A DNA stretch of 64,000 bases, from positions 1 through 64,000 of the forward strand of contig CAJWIF010000001.1 of assembly GCA_913041135.1 (NCBI GenBank). Direction: 5' to 3'. This document shows positions 43,601-53,122 of this stretch, one piece after another (the first letter of the stretch is position 1; each line of letters begins with the position of its first letter). The translations under genes were made by a program, and so were the position numbers. The stretch is from an uncultured Flavobacteriales bacterium (GTDB lineage: Bacteria; Bacteroidota; Bacteroidia; Flavobacteriales_D; Sanyastnellaceae). Below the pieces are notes generated by a model. That model worked only from the letters and a program-made list of their open reading frames with translations. It was not told where the DNA came from and searched no databases.

Positions 43601-45388
43601 ATGATTGCATTTTATTCTTTTCCAGGTCTGCGGTTTTTTTTAGCAACTAGCTGCATCCTCATCGCGTCTTGGAGCTTTGCTCAAATTCAGTTGGACAATG
43701 AATTCGGTGACTGGAGCAATATCGAACACTTCGAAGCTGGAGATGGAGTCGGATCTTTTGTTTCGGTTGGAATTACGAGCAATGATAAGTGGTTGTTTGT
43801 TCATGTGATCCTCGCCGACGAGGTCGGTCTCGATGAAGAGGTTTTACCGAACGATCTCAAGGTATTGCTGGATCTTGACGATGATCTTGAGACCGGAGTG
43901 GATTATGCTAATTTAGGGTTGGGCGTTGACTTGTTGATTGATTTACCCAATCGCCAAGCCATTCGTTATTCAGGTGGTACAGGGGCTGAATCCCTCAATG
44001 ACATCGGTTTGCATGTTTCACCCACCTACAGTTCTACAGAATTTGAACTGGCCTTTCACCGGGAATCCACAGAGATCGATGGGCCGTCTATCCGGGTTAT
44101 GTGGTATGATGGTGCAACCGGAGAAGGGTTCCCGAATGGCGGTGCTTTTCACGCCGTGAGCGAAGCCTTAAGTCCGTGGCAGCCTCAAGGTTTGGAGCGC
44201 CCTGCGGAAACCTTGAATCGCGTCGCGTTCTGGAACATGAACAACCGCATGGATCAAAGCGGTGCCCAGGCCTCTATGGAGCGCATTTTGCAAGCCATTG
44301 ACCCGGATATCATTGGGTTTTCTGAGGTCAGTGATGAATCTCCCGGTTTTGTAGCGGGTTTGCTCAATCAGTGGCTTCCGTTGGAAAACGATGCCTCTTG
44401 GAATGTCATCAAGGACGACTATGACCTCATGGTCGCATCCAAAGGAGCCATTCTTGAAGGGTTTGATGAAGTATATCGGCAGTTTCCCGTATTGGTTGAA
44501 GGACATCCGGGTTGGGGGGTTCCTTTGCTGATAACAAGCAGCCACCTCAAATGCTGCGGTGGGTCTTCAAGTGAAGCACAACGTCAATCCGAAGCCGATG
44601 AATACATGGCATTTCTTCGCGATGCCATTTCAGGCAACGGCGACGGCCCCAACCTTGCGACCAACACACCCGTTATATACGGGGGAGACTTGAACATGGT
44701 CGGGCTCGATAATCCGATCTACACCCTGAAAACAGGAGATATCAGTGACGAAGACTCATACGGAGCGGACTTCAGCCCCGATTGGGATGGCAGCTCATTG
44801 ACCGAATGGCCTTTGTTGCAGTCTGAAGCACCGATGGATTACACCTGGACCAACTCGTCCAGCGAGTGGATGCCCGGTAAATTGGATTACCTCATCACGT
44901 CCGACGCTTCAGCGACACTGCTTCATGGCTTCACTTTACGTACGGACATCATGAGTTCAGCTCGATTGGACCAATACGGTCTTCAATCAGGAGATGCGCT
45001 CGCGGCATCCGACCATTACATCATTGTAGCTGACCTTGGGATGGGTTCACTTGTCGGGTCGTTTCCAGATTCGGACAATGACGGCACTGCCGATAATCTT
45101 GACAATTGCGTCGCCATTGCCAACAGCGACCAAAGCGATTTCAACAATGACGGTGTCGGAGACGCGTGCAGCGATACCGATGGAGATGGCATCAGCGACG
45201 CCCTTGAAATCTCCTTGTACAACACCAATCCTTTGGACGTTGACACCGATGGCGACGGAGTCGTTGACGGTTTGGAGTTGTGTGTTTGCAGCAATACCAA
45301 CCTGTGTCCAGGCGACCTCACCAATGACTTGGTGGTCAGCATTGGAGACCTGCTCCTGCTGTTAGGTTTGTTTGGTTCTAACTGCTAA
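43601..45388 (+). CDS. Secreted endonuclease/exonuclease/phosphatase with TSP3-like repeats
   Basis: This is a 595-residue exported protein from the ATG at 43601. A signal peptide is followed by an N-terminal beta-sandwich (about 25-195, DOMON/CBM9-like: LDNEFGDWSNIEHFEAGDG, VLLDLDDDLETG). An EEP catalytic domain (about 205-490) has AFWNMNNR, IIGFSEV, HLKCCGG, GGDLNMVG and ASDHYIIVADL, the expected Asn, Glu, His, GDxN and SDH motifs. The tail (about 495-595) has calcium-binding TSP3 repeats such as DSDNDGTADNLDNC and DTDGDGVVDGLELC. It ends in a dockerin-like CPGDLTNDLVVSIGDLLLLL and a terminal Cys. I see no standard T9SS CTD. It may act as an extracellular DNase or phosphatase. Confidence 0.85.
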   Translation: MIAFYSFPGLRFFLATSCILIASWSFAQIQLDNEFGDWSNIEHFEAGDGVGSFVSVGITSNDKWLFVHVILADEVGLDEEVLPNDLKVLLDLDDDLETGVDYANLGLGVDLLIDLPNRQAIRYSGGTGAESLNDIGLHVSPTYSSTEFELAFHRESTEIDGPSIRVMWYDGATGEGFPNGGAFHAVSEALSPWQPQGLERPAETLNRVAFWNMNNRMDQSGAQASMERILQAIDPDIIGFSEVSDESPGFVAGLLNQWLPLENDASWNVIKDDYDLMVASKGAILEGFDEVYRQFPVLVEGHPGWGVPLLITSSHLKCCGGSSSEAQRQSEADEYMAFLRDAISGNGDGPNLATNTPVIYGGDLNMVGLDNPIYTLKTGDISDEDSYGADFSPDWDGSSLTEWPLLQSEAPMDYTWTNSSSEWMPGKLDYLITSDASATLLHGFTLRTDIMSSARLDQYGLQSGDALAASDHYIIVADLGMGSLVGSFPDSDNDGTADNLDNCVAIANSDQSDFNNDGVGDACSDTDGDGISDALEISLYNTNPLDVDTDGDGVVDGLELCVCSNTNLCPGDLTNDLVVSIGDLLLLLGLFGSNC

Positions 45389-45412
45389 CTCCGCCTTGAA
45401 CGGGTCGAGGGT

Positions 45413-48400
45413 TTAGGACTTGATCAGCTTGTGCTGCGTCCAACCAAAGCGGGTTGCTACGGAGACCACATACATGCCCGCAGGCCAGTTTTTTGTGGAA
45501 AGCGCTGTGAGACGACCATTGATGGTTTGCTCATAAATCAGGTGGCCTTGTAGGGTGTGCACCTGAATGGATTGAACATCAACCGATGACTCCATGAACA
45601 CGCGATCCTCTGTTGGGTTTGGCCAAAATTGCATGCTCGCCTTGATTTCTTCCAAGCCAACAATGATGATTTCTACCGTCGCTGTCATCTCGTGCAAACA
45701 GTTTCCGTCAAGCCCATAAGCAATGAGCGTCACTTCGTATGTTCCGTCCTCTGAGTAACTGAATTCCGGTTCAAAGGCATCGCTTGATTCGTTGTTTCCA
45801 AAATCCCAATAGTAACTGCCCGCTCCTTGACTGTTGTTGGTGATCTCCAGTGGGCCATCATTCGGGTTCCATGGTGACTCAATTTCAAAATCCGCGTACA
45901 CCGGCTCTGTAATATCGGACTGGTACCGTGGTGAGATTCGATATCCCTCAAAATACGGCGACTCGAAATCTCGCTGGTCCGCGATGCCTGAAACCAAGAA
46001 CGTACCCATCGGAGCCTCCGATAAAAACAAGTCCGTATTGGCATCAATCCGCATCGTATAAACGGTGCTCCCTGTGGTGATGTCCACCTCAAAACTTGGG
46101 GCGCTATTGGTCCATTGAGCAGGGTCTACAAGCTCCACACATTTCAACGTCACCACGTGTGATTCGGTGCTTTCGTCAAGCGTTTGAATCAACGTTGGCT
46201 CTTCCGTAAGAAAGCCAGAGCCTTCGTAAATTACGGTGTCGGCCACAATTTGCGTCAGTCCTGCAAATTGATAGATGGTCCCTCGAATGCGCAAGCTATC
46301 ACCAGCAACTACTTGTTCGTAGCCAAAATCAGAGAGTGGACTGAACACGTTGATTCCGTGGGTCGAGTCAATTAAAGTAAACTGCAATCCCGATGGGTAG
46401 TCATTCCAACCATGGGCAATGCCTCTCAATTCGCACGATACACCGAGTGAATCCGTGGTTCCCAAGACGCTATTCACTGTTCGAACATCGGCTATGTTGT
46501 AAACGGGATAGGTCAAGTCAGAGGGTTGAATGTGAATGGTGATGGTGTCGATCAACAGCACGGCCTCACCACTAGAAATTGTAATCGCCAATTCCACCGT
46601 CTCCTCCCCTTCTGGGTCCTCATCGTTGATGGCAGCAAACGTGAATGATTGGTCATTCAACAATCCAATTGGGAACGTATACGTCGGAAGCGGAAACACC
46701 GCAGGGAAGTCCAAACCGGATTCAGCAGTACCACCAACAACATCAACGATCACGTCCACGTCTTGCAGTGGATACGCTACTTGCATGACAACCTCAGCGC
46801 CTGCGCCCTCAAAAATATAGAGGTCTGTCGCCGCGAAGCCGATTTCCATTTCAGGAGATCCCGTGCACGTTGCGTTGTGGAAGCCAATGAAATCAAACGT
46901 GTCTTGCGGGTAAACATCCCACTGGTACTGACCCAATTCCCAGTCCGTTGTTCCCTGAGAAACATTGGCTTTTCTCACCAAAGTATATTCCGCCATTTCA
47001 CCGTTTCCACCGTCCACTTCAAAAGCCGTTCCGGGATCCACTCCAAATTCACCCATCTGGTCAATGATTTCACCGTTGTGATACAACAAGATAACGTCGT
47101 TTCCATTGAACCAGGTCACCTGACTCACCAAGTCGCCCGCAGCAAACAACGCTGGCGTGGCTAAAGTATTGACAATAACAAACACCCCGTTTGGTTCGAT
47201 CGTTCCCTCTAGGACTTGTGTGTTTGTTGGAGCGCTCGCGCCATTGTTCCACGTTTCCATGCTGTATTCAGAAAGGTCAATCGCCACCGGAGATGGATTA
47301 TAAAGCTCGAATGCTTTGTTGTTGCTATTGCCCTCCACGTACTCCGAAATAAACAGCTCTTCGCAAAAACTAGCGCTCTCGCAATCGAGTATCTGCACAT
47401 CCAAATACGATGTGCTCAAGCTATCACACTCCATACCTAAAACGCCTGAAAGCGGCTGACCTGCCTCTAAAGTCGTGGCGTTAAATCCACCCAATGCGCT
47501 AGACCCCCACACCTGATAATTTCCCACACCCAGCTCGCTAAAATCGTATTGTGGAAAGGCAATGGTATCTAAAATCATTTGCTCATCATCCGTGATGACA
47601 AAAATGTACTCGGCTTCAACCGCTTCTGAAGTGTATCCAAATGTGATGAGCGCATTTTCCAAGCCATCACAACCGATCGCAGAGGGAGTTCCTCCCGCAT
47701 CGGTTACCACACCTCCATCGCAAGCAGGCGGACTACAGGTGACCCCTTGAATCTCAATCGTATTGATGCTAAAAGAGACGCAGTTCATGCCCGAAACTGC
47801 TGCTGCTGATTGGCCTGACTCAAGTGATGCTTCATCCAATGGTCCGTTGTGAGAAACACCCCAAATCTCTAAACTTTGGTCTCCCAATCCCGATAGATTC
47901 ACTGCAGACCCTTCAAAAACAGAGAGAATCGTTTCATCTAAAGCGTTTACAACCAGCAGTGTGAGATCCGCTTCTGGAACATCTGTCGTGTGAGAAAACT
48001 GAACCAAAACCAGCTCATTGTCTGTACAAACTGATTCGTTTGAAGCGTTCGTCAAGGCCAGCTGTCCCCCATCGCATTGGAGGATGTTTGAATAACCTGG
48101 AGTGAGTGATTGAAGTTGGAAAGATGCCGGGTCTTGCGGTGCTCCTCCATCGGGAACTCTTGAAAAACTTTGAAAATCAGCCAACCCTTCTGCACTTTCG
48201 TTGAGCTGAAAGCCTCCAGGGGTCAAGACATCCAAAAGCGAAATCAAAGGCGGTTGGTTGTTTCCATAAACAACCGCGTCTACCAAGTCAGAGTTCGTTA
48301 CTGGTGTTCCATCCGGAAAAAACGATGCATCAGCATCATAGATTGCAACCGCCTCTTGGCCCACTTGCAGCCAATTCGTTTCTTCCACAATGAATCCCGC

Positions 48401-48679
48401 CTCTGTCAAGGCTGGACCTCCGATTAAGAAGAATCCGTCCTCGTCCAAAACAAAACCATTCAGGTCAATCGTTAAGTTGGATTGCGCATTGGAACCGTTG
48501 TACACGACGACAATGAATCCGTTGAGGTCTTCATTGGGGTTGCCTTTCAACTCGATAAACTCCCGGTCATCAACCCCTTGCATGGAAGGGTCCAACTCAT
48601 TGATAACAACCTGGCTATTCACGTCACAAAGGGTGAATAGGAACAGAATTACCATACCAACCAATGGAGTCTTTTTCAT
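45413..48679 (-). CDS. Large secreted lamin-tail/OB/PKD protein with T9SS type A domain
   Basis: This is a 1088-residue surface protein from the ATG at 48679; an ATG at 48709 is also possible. The signal peptide ends at CDVNSQVV. A first lamin tail domain starts VVINELDPSMQG. Two similar ~110-residue repeats follow, each with a Cys-rich end and a VWG-type motif, then a second lamin tail (LFISEYVEGNSNNKAFELYN). Next are a Calx-beta-like region (FEGAGAEVV to EGEETVELAI), an OB-fold-like region (YNIADVRTVNSVLG, LRGIAHGW), and a PKD domain (SYYWDFGNNESSDAFEPEFS). It ends with a T9SS type A CTD (MQFWPNPTEDRVF to WPAGMYVVSV). It probably binds a surface substrate or works with the neighbouring nuclease; this is inference. 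Confidence 0.85.
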   Translation of the reverse strand: MKKTPLVGMVILFLFTLCDVNSQVVINELDPSMQGVDDREFIELKGNPNEDLNGFIVVVYNGSNAQSNLTIDLNGFVLDEDGFFLIGGPALTEAGFIVEETNWLQVGQEAVAIYDADASFFPDGTPVTNSDLVDAVVYGNNQPPLISLLDVLTPGGFQLNESAEGLADFQSFSRVPDGGAPQDPASFQLQSLTPGYSNILQCDGGQLALTNASNESVCTDNELVLVQFSHTTDVPEADLTLLVVNALDETILSVFEGSAVNLSGLGDQSLEIWGVSHNGPLDEASLESGQSAAAVSGMNCVSFSINTIEIQGVTCSPPACDGGVVTDAGGTPSAIGCDGLENALITFGYTSEAVEAEYIFVITDDEQMILDTIAFPQYDFSELGVGNYQVWGSSALGGFNATTLEAGQPLSGVLGMECDSLSTSYLDVQILDCESASFCEELFISEYVEGNSNNKAFELYNPSPVAIDLSEYSMETWNNGASAPTNTQVLEGTIEPNGVFVIVNTLATPALFAAGDLVSQVTWFNGNDVILLYHNGEIIDQMGEFGVDPGTAFEVDGGNGEMAEYTLVRKANVSQGTTDWELGQYQWDVYPQDTFDFIGFHNATCTGSPEMEIGFAATDLYIFEGAGAEVVMQVAYPLQDVDVIVDVVGGTAESGLDFPAVFPLPTYTFPIGLLNDQSFTFAAINDEDPEGEETVELAITISSGEAVLLIDTITIHIQPSDLTYPVYNIADVRTVNSVLGTTDSLGVSCELRGIAHGWNDYPSGLQFTLIDSTHGINVFSPLSDFGYEQVVAGDSLRIRGTIYQFAGLTQIVADTVIYEGSGFLTEEPTLIQTLDESTESHVVTLKCVELVDPAQWTNSAPSFEVDITTGSTVYTMRIDANTDLFLSEAPMGTFLVSGIADQRDFESPYFEGYRISPRYQSDITEPVYADFEIESPWNPNDGPLEITNNSQGAGSYYWDFGNNESSDAFEPEFSYSEDGTYEVTLIAYGLDGNCLHEMTATVEIIIVGLEEIKASMQFWPNPTEDRVFMESSVDVQSIQVHTLQGHLIYEQTINGRLTALSTKNWPAGMYVVSVATRFGWTQHKLIKS

Positions 48680-48737
48680 AAAGCGATTGCTGATTAATTG
48701 ACCTTGCATAGCGTTTGTGGATTCGTTGAAGGGGGAG

Positions 48738-48745
48738 CAAAAGTA
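48738..48745 (-). promoter_or_regulatory. -7 box (TACTTTTG) of the lamin-tail gene
   Basis: TACTTTTG on the minus strand fits TAnnTTTG. It is 28 bases before the alternative ATG at 48709 and 58 before the preferred one at 48679. Confidence 0.45.
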
Positions 48746-48796
48746 AGGGCATATCCCGTGTTGTTGAAAGTACTCGCTTTGGCTTGCTGCTTGCCG

Positions 48797-48804
48797 TAAC
48801 TTTA
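48797..48804 (+). promoter_or_regulatory. -7-like box (TAACTTTA) of the DUF4175-mnmG operon
   Basis: TAACTTTA differs from TAnnTTTG at the last base. A TTTG lies 15 bases upstream (48778-48781) as a possible -33 element. The box ends six bases before the ATG at 48811. Confidence 0.45.
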
Positions 48805-48810
48805 TCCACC

Positions 48811-51800
48811 ATGGGAAGCCCCTCACTGTTAATACAAAAACTGGATATTTTCATCCGGAAGTACTACCTGAATCGCTTGATTCGTGGGGTCTTATTTGGT
48901 GGTGGGGTCTTGCTCGGAAGTGGTTTGTTTTTGTTCTTATTGGAGTATTTCGGGAACTTTGGAATCGCGGGGCGAACCTTCTTTTTTTGGGGATTGGTTT
49001 TGGGTGGCGTGGGTGTTCTTTCCCGTTACATCATGTGGCCACTGCTTCAGTGGGCACGAATTAGCAAAGGGCTTACGTATGAACAAGCCAGTGGTTTGGT
49101 GGGGGAACATTTCCCTGAAATCAGTGACCGGTTGCTGAATACACTTCAACTGCAGCAGCAATTCGAGAGGTCGATTGCGCAAAACGTAGACACTTCTTTA
49201 CTCCAAGCCTCGATCGAGGAGCGTACGGAAGCGCTCCAACCTTTTTCGTTTCAACAAGCAGTTCACTGGCGCGACAGCATCTCTTATGTCTGGTATGCGC
49301 TACCCCCTATTCTAGTGATTGCGGTAATTTGGTCTTTACGTCCTGAAATGGTTCAAGAGCCCGCTCAAAGAATCTTAGCACACCGCCAAGACTTTGTGCC
49401 AGCAGCGCCATTTCACTTTCAACTGATCACAACCGCCCTTCAGGTTCCTGTTGCTTCTTCATTTACCGTAGAGTTCGAGGTTCTGGGCTCGTCCGTCCCT
49501 GAGATTGTTTTCCTTGAGAGCAATGGCAATCGTTTTCGGATGGAGCGGTTAAACGACCGACAATTTGCACACACCTTTCCTGTGGTGCGCTCTTCGCTCG
49601 ATTTTCGATGTACCGCTGCTGGGGTCAATTCGGATGTCTTCACGTTGGAAGCTCTCCCGGTCCCCACCCTTCTGAGTCTCAATGTGAAAACCACAGCTCC
49701 AAATTATACCGGTCGAGGAGTCGAGAATTGGGAAGACGTTGGCAACCTTCGGGTGCCTGAAGGAACGTTGATTCAATGGCAGGTTCGCTGCAAGGACACG
49801 GAATCGGTTCGAATGCGATTGGGAGACGAGGCTATTGAGATGGATCGCCAAGCAGCATCCACCTTTTCGTTCCAACACCGGTTCACGGATTCTTCGCCTT
49901 ATTGGTTGGTTCCTTCCAATAACTTCGTTGGATCTACAGATTCCCTTCGGTATCTCATTCAGGTTATTCCTGATCTTCACCCTTCCATTCGTGTCAATGA
50001 ATCCCTGGATAGCCTCGCTCGCTCAACGCGCCGTTTCTCTGGAGAAGTGCGTGATGATTATGGGTTTAGTCGACTGAGGTTGGCATACCAGTGGACAAAA
50101 ATTGCTCCGCGCAATGAAGAGGAGTTGGCCGACAAATCAAGCGCTTTATCAAGCGGAGAGGTTGTTTACATTCCGCTGGAAGAGCCAAACGGAACGGTTG
50201 ACCGGTTTTACTTTGAGTGGAGTGTCTTGGATCTGGGCATTACCGAGGGAGATGCTGTGGAGTATTGGTTTGAGGTTTGGGACAATGATGGTGTCAATGG
50301 AGCGAAAATGGCGCGGTCCTCGACCATGGTTTTCAGCCCTCCGTCCCAAGAAGAAGTCCGTGAAGAGCGCGATGCTTCAAGCGCGGATATCCAGAGTAAA
50401 ATGGAAAGCGCTCGGGAGGAAGCGGTACTATTGAGAGAAGAAATGGAGGCGTTGAGTCGTCAACTCCGTGAAGACGACGAGCTCGACTGGAAAGATGAGC
50501 GGGCGATCGAAGAGTTCATGAAGCGTCAAGAGGCATTGCAAAAACAGCTGGACGAACTCCAGCAAGCCAATGAACAAAAAGACGATCGTGCCAATGAGTT
50601 TACGCCTGAAGAAGAGCGTCTCCTCGAGAAACAAGAGCAGCTTCAAGAGCTAATGGAGCAGGTAATGAGCGATGAGCTCAAACAGCTTTACGAAGAGATG
50701 CAACGTTTAATGGAGGAAATGGATCCCGACGTGTTGGACGAAATCCAGGACCAGTTGGAATCCATGGAGGTCGACCAAGAATCCCTCGAAAAGGAGTTGG
50801 ATCGTGCTTTGGAGCAATTCAAACAACTGGAGTATGAGGTAAAAATGGAGGAGGCCCTTGATGATCTCAAAGAGCTCGCGGAAAAACAGGCTGAACTCGC
50901 TGAAGAAACCCGGAATGAATCCACACCAAGCGATTCGTTAAAGGCGCAACAAGATTCTCTCAACCAAGCTTTTGAAGAACTCAAGAAGGAATTGGATGAG
51001 CTAGATAAGGCCAATGAAGAATTAGAAAACCCCAATGCCACTATGGACCGTTCTGAAGAAAACGAGTCCATTGAGGAAAAGATGAGTGACAGTTCCGAAC
51101 AGCTTGACCAAGACAAAAAGAAAAAAGCCTCCGAAAACCAGCAAGAAGCTGCAGAGGAGATGCAGCAAATGGCCGAACAAATGGAGGCCATGATGCAACA
51201 GGAAAAGGAGGAAGCCTTAGAGGAGGACATGGATGCCTTGAGGGCGTTGCTCGAAAACATCATCTCCTTGTCCTTTGACGAAGAGGGAGTGATGGAACTT
51301 CTGCGCCGCACAAACACCGATGATCCGCTGTACATCACTTACGGCCAGACGCAACGACGGCTCAAAGATGATGCGAGAATGGTTGAGGACTCGTTGTTTG
51401 CGTTGAGTTTACGTATCACACAATTGGCCCCAACGGTCAACCGTGAAATTGGTTTAATCAACCACCATATGGACGACGCTTTGGCTATATTCGGAGAACG
51501 ACTCACCGCTGAGATCAATAGCAACCAGCAATATGTGATGACCAGCTTCAACAACCTTGCGTTGATGCTTGATGATGCCCTGCAACAGATGCAGCAATCG
51601 ATGTCAGAATCAAAGCCCGGCAGTGGCAACTGTGAAAAACCGGGAGGCAATGGCAAACCCAAGCCCTCTCCAAGCGCCGGCGACATGAAAAAGATGCAAA
51701 AAGCCTTGGGTGACCAGCTGGAAAAGATGAAGGAGTCAATGGGTAAGAAGGGGCAGTCTGGACAGGACGGGAAAGACGGGAAACAACAGCGACAATTAAG

Positions 51801-52245
51801 CAAACAATTGGCTCAAATGGCTGCGCAACAAGCTGCTCTGAGGCAAATGGCTGAGCGAAAATCTCAAGAGCTCAATGAGGACGGTTCTGGCGAAGGAGAA
51901 CAGTTGGGTAACATTGCGAAGGAGATGGAGGAGTTGGAGCGCGACTTGGTCAACCGAGATGTTACTCTTGAAACCATGGCTCGACAACAAGATTTAATGG
52001 TTCGCTTGCTCGAAGCAGAAACCGCTGAGCGTACGCGGGGCGAAGATGACAAGCGAAAATCACGTTCAGCCAATCAAAATTTAAGCGAAGAGCCTTCTCA
52101 ACTGATTGATTATCTGAAGCTTAAAAACAATGAACTTGAATTGTTACGAACAGTTCCCCTTGAATTGGATTCCTATTATCGTGACCGAGTCAATGAATAT
52201 TTCAATAATTTGGACGTCACGACCCCAGAATTGAATCCGCGGTAA
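48811..52245 (+). CDS. DUF4175 membrane protein with long coiled coil
   Basis: This is a 1144-residue protein. Two hydrophobic helices lie at about 23-45 and 52-75, and a third at about 160-180. Next comes a beta-rich periplasmic-like region (about 195-510). A long acidic coiled-coil stretch rich in Glu, Gln, Lys and Met (about 515-815) follows. A compact segment (about 820-930) and a Gly/Lys/Gln-rich low-complexity stretch (about 935-1010) precede a final helical part. The layout fits the Bacteroidota DUF4175 family, often found with ATPase or MoxR genes. Its biochemical function is not known to me. It heads a rightward run with an RsbW-like ATPase, ybeY and mnmG. Confidence 0.85.
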   Translation: MGSPSLLIQKLDIFIRKYYLNRLIRGVLFGGGVLLGSGLFLFLLEYFGNFGIAGRTFFFWGLVLGGVGVLSRYIMWPLLQWARISKGLTYEQASGLVGEHFPEISDRLLNTLQLQQQFERSIAQNVDTSLLQASIEERTEALQPFSFQQAVHWRDSISYVWYALPPILVIAVIWSLRPEMVQEPAQRILAHRQDFVPAAPFHFQLITTALQVPVASSFTVEFEVLGSSVPEIVFLESNGNRFRMERLNDRQFAHTFPVVRSSLDFRCTAAGVNSDVFTLEALPVPTLLSLNVKTTAPNYTGRGVENWEDVGNLRVPEGTLIQWQVRCKDTESVRMRLGDEAIEMDRQAASTFSFQHRFTDSSPYWLVPSNNFVGSTDSLRYLIQVIPDLHPSIRVNESLDSLARSTRRFSGEVRDDYGFSRLRLAYQWTKIAPRNEEELADKSSALSSGEVVYIPLEEPNGTVDRFYFEWSVLDLGITEGDAVEYWFEVWDNDGVNGAKMARSSTMVFSPPSQEEVREERDASSADIQSKMESAREEAVLLREEMEALSRQLREDDELDWKDERAIEEFMKRQEALQKQLDELQQANEQKDDRANEFTPEEERLLEKQEQLQELMEQVMSDELKQLYEEMQRLMEEMDPDVLDEIQDQLESMEVDQESLEKELDRALEQFKQLEYEVKMEEALDDLKELAEKQAELAEETRNESTPSDSLKAQQDSLNQAFEELKKELDELDKANEELENPNATMDRSEENESIEEKMSDSSEQLDQDKKKKASENQQEAAEEMQQMAEQMEAMMQQEKEEALEEDMDALRALLENIISLSFDEEGVMELLRRTNTDDPLYITYGQTQRRLKDDARMVEDSLFALSLRITQLAPTVNREIGLINHHMDDALAIFGERLTAEINSNQQYVMTSFNNLALMLDDALQQMQQSMSESKPGSGNCEKPGGNGKPKPSPSAGDMKKMQKALGDQLEKMKESMGKKGQSGQDGKDGKQQRQLSKQLAQMAAQQAALRQMAERKSQELNEDGSGEGEQLGNIAKEMEELERDLVNRDVTLETMARQQDLMVRLLEAETAERTRGEDDKRKSRSANQNLSEEPSQLIDYLKLKNNELELLRTVPLELDSYYRDRVNEYFNNLDVTTPELNPR

Positions 52246-52259
52246 CAATCTTTGGAACC

Positions 52260-52679
52260 ATGACCGAAACCATGCAACAACTGCAATTCCACTCTCAACC
52301 CGAAAACATTGCTGTAATCGAGCGATTGATTGATGAAATCCGAGACGGACAATCCTTTCAAGAGGAGTGTTACGGAGATGTTCTCATCGCGATGACAGAA
52401 GGCGTCAACAACGCCATTGTCCACGGAAACCGTTTGGATGCGACGAAACTCGTTTTTGTTGAGTACGAACTGCGCACATCCGATCTTTACTTCAAGATCA
52501 CCGACCAAGGACCCGGTTTTGATTTTGAAAACGTCCCTGACCCGACAGCGCCTGAAAACCTGGAGAAACCGAACGGCCGAGGAGTCTTCTTGATGCGCCA
52601 ATTGTCCGATGAATGCACGTTCTCTGATGATGGCCGTGTGGTTGAGCTGACGTTCCAAGGGGTGTTCTCTGCGCCCTGA
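52260..52679 (+). CDS. RsbW-like GHKL ATPase / anti-sigma factor kinase
   Basis: This is a 139-residue single-domain histidine-kinase-like ATPase. The N box is AMTEGVNNAIVHGN, G1 is ITDQGPGFDFENVPDP and G2 is NGRGVFLMRQLSDE. These are the motifs of the RsbW/SpoIIAB class. Such proteins are serine kinases that bind a sigma factor or phosphorylate an anti-sigma antagonist. Neither a sigma factor nor a STAS antagonist lies nearby, so partners are elsewhere. It starts 14 bases after the DUF4175 stop. Confidence 0.9.
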   Translation: MTETMQQLQFHSQPENIAVIERLIDEIRDGQSFQEECYGDVLIAMTEGVNNAIVHGNRLDATKLVFVEYELRTSDLYFKITDQGPGFDFENVPDPTAPENLEKPNGRGVFLMRQLSDECTFSDDGRVVELTFQGVFSAP

Positions 52680-52693
52680 ATTCGCATTCTGTA

Positions 52694-53122
52694 TTGCCCA
52701 TTTCTTTTCACAATGCGGACCACCCTTATCGCTGTCCGCAACGCCGTTTGATCAAAGCCTGGCTCACTGATGTGGTACAGTCCCATCGGAAAATCGTCGG
52801 AGACGTCTCGATTGTTTTTTGCACGGATGCGTATCTCTTGACGATCAATCGAGATCATCTTAAGCACGACTATTACACCGATATCATCACGTTTGATTAT
52901 TGTGAAGGACCCTCGGTTTCTGGTGAGCTTTACATCTCGATCGATCGCGTCAAAGACAACGCTAACACACACAAACAACTGTTTAAAAACGAGTTAAAGA
53001 GGGTTGTTGTGCATGGGGTACTGCATTTATTGGGATATATGGACAAGTCAAAAGCAGATCAAACACAGATGACGCACTTAGAAAACAAGTGGCTGACAAC
53101 CTTCAATACGCTCAACGCATGA
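52694..53122 (+). CDS. ybeY: Endoribonuclease YbeY, rRNA maturation
   Basis: This is a 142-residue zinc-dependent RNase used in 16S rRNA 3'-end maturation and ribosome quality control. TDIITFDY is the conserved middle motif, and the metal site is VVHGVLHLLGYMDK, followed by an Met/His-containing segment. The second position of the usual HGxLHLxGYDH is MD, as in other Bacteroidota members. The start used is TTG at 52694, since no ATG precedes the family's start. The stop overlaps the mnmG ATG (ATGA). Confidence 0.9.
   Translation: MPISFHNADHPYRCPQRRLIKAWLTDVVQSHRKIVGDVSIVFCTDAYLLTINRDHLKHDYYTDIITFDYCEGPSVSGELYISIDRVKDNANTHKQLFKNELKRVVVHGVLHLLGYMDKSKADQTQMTHLENKWLTTFNTLNA

Noticed and set aside
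50688-51338. 216-codon Ser-rich frame antisense to DUF4175
   Set aside because: It is the mirror of the Glu-rich coiled coil. Its extreme Ser composition follows from the opposite-strand codons, and no start context or family supports it.
51339-51803. 154-codon Cys/Ser/Pro-rich antisense frame
   Set aside because: It is a shadow of the Gly/Lys/Gln-rich DUF4175 segment on the opposite strand.
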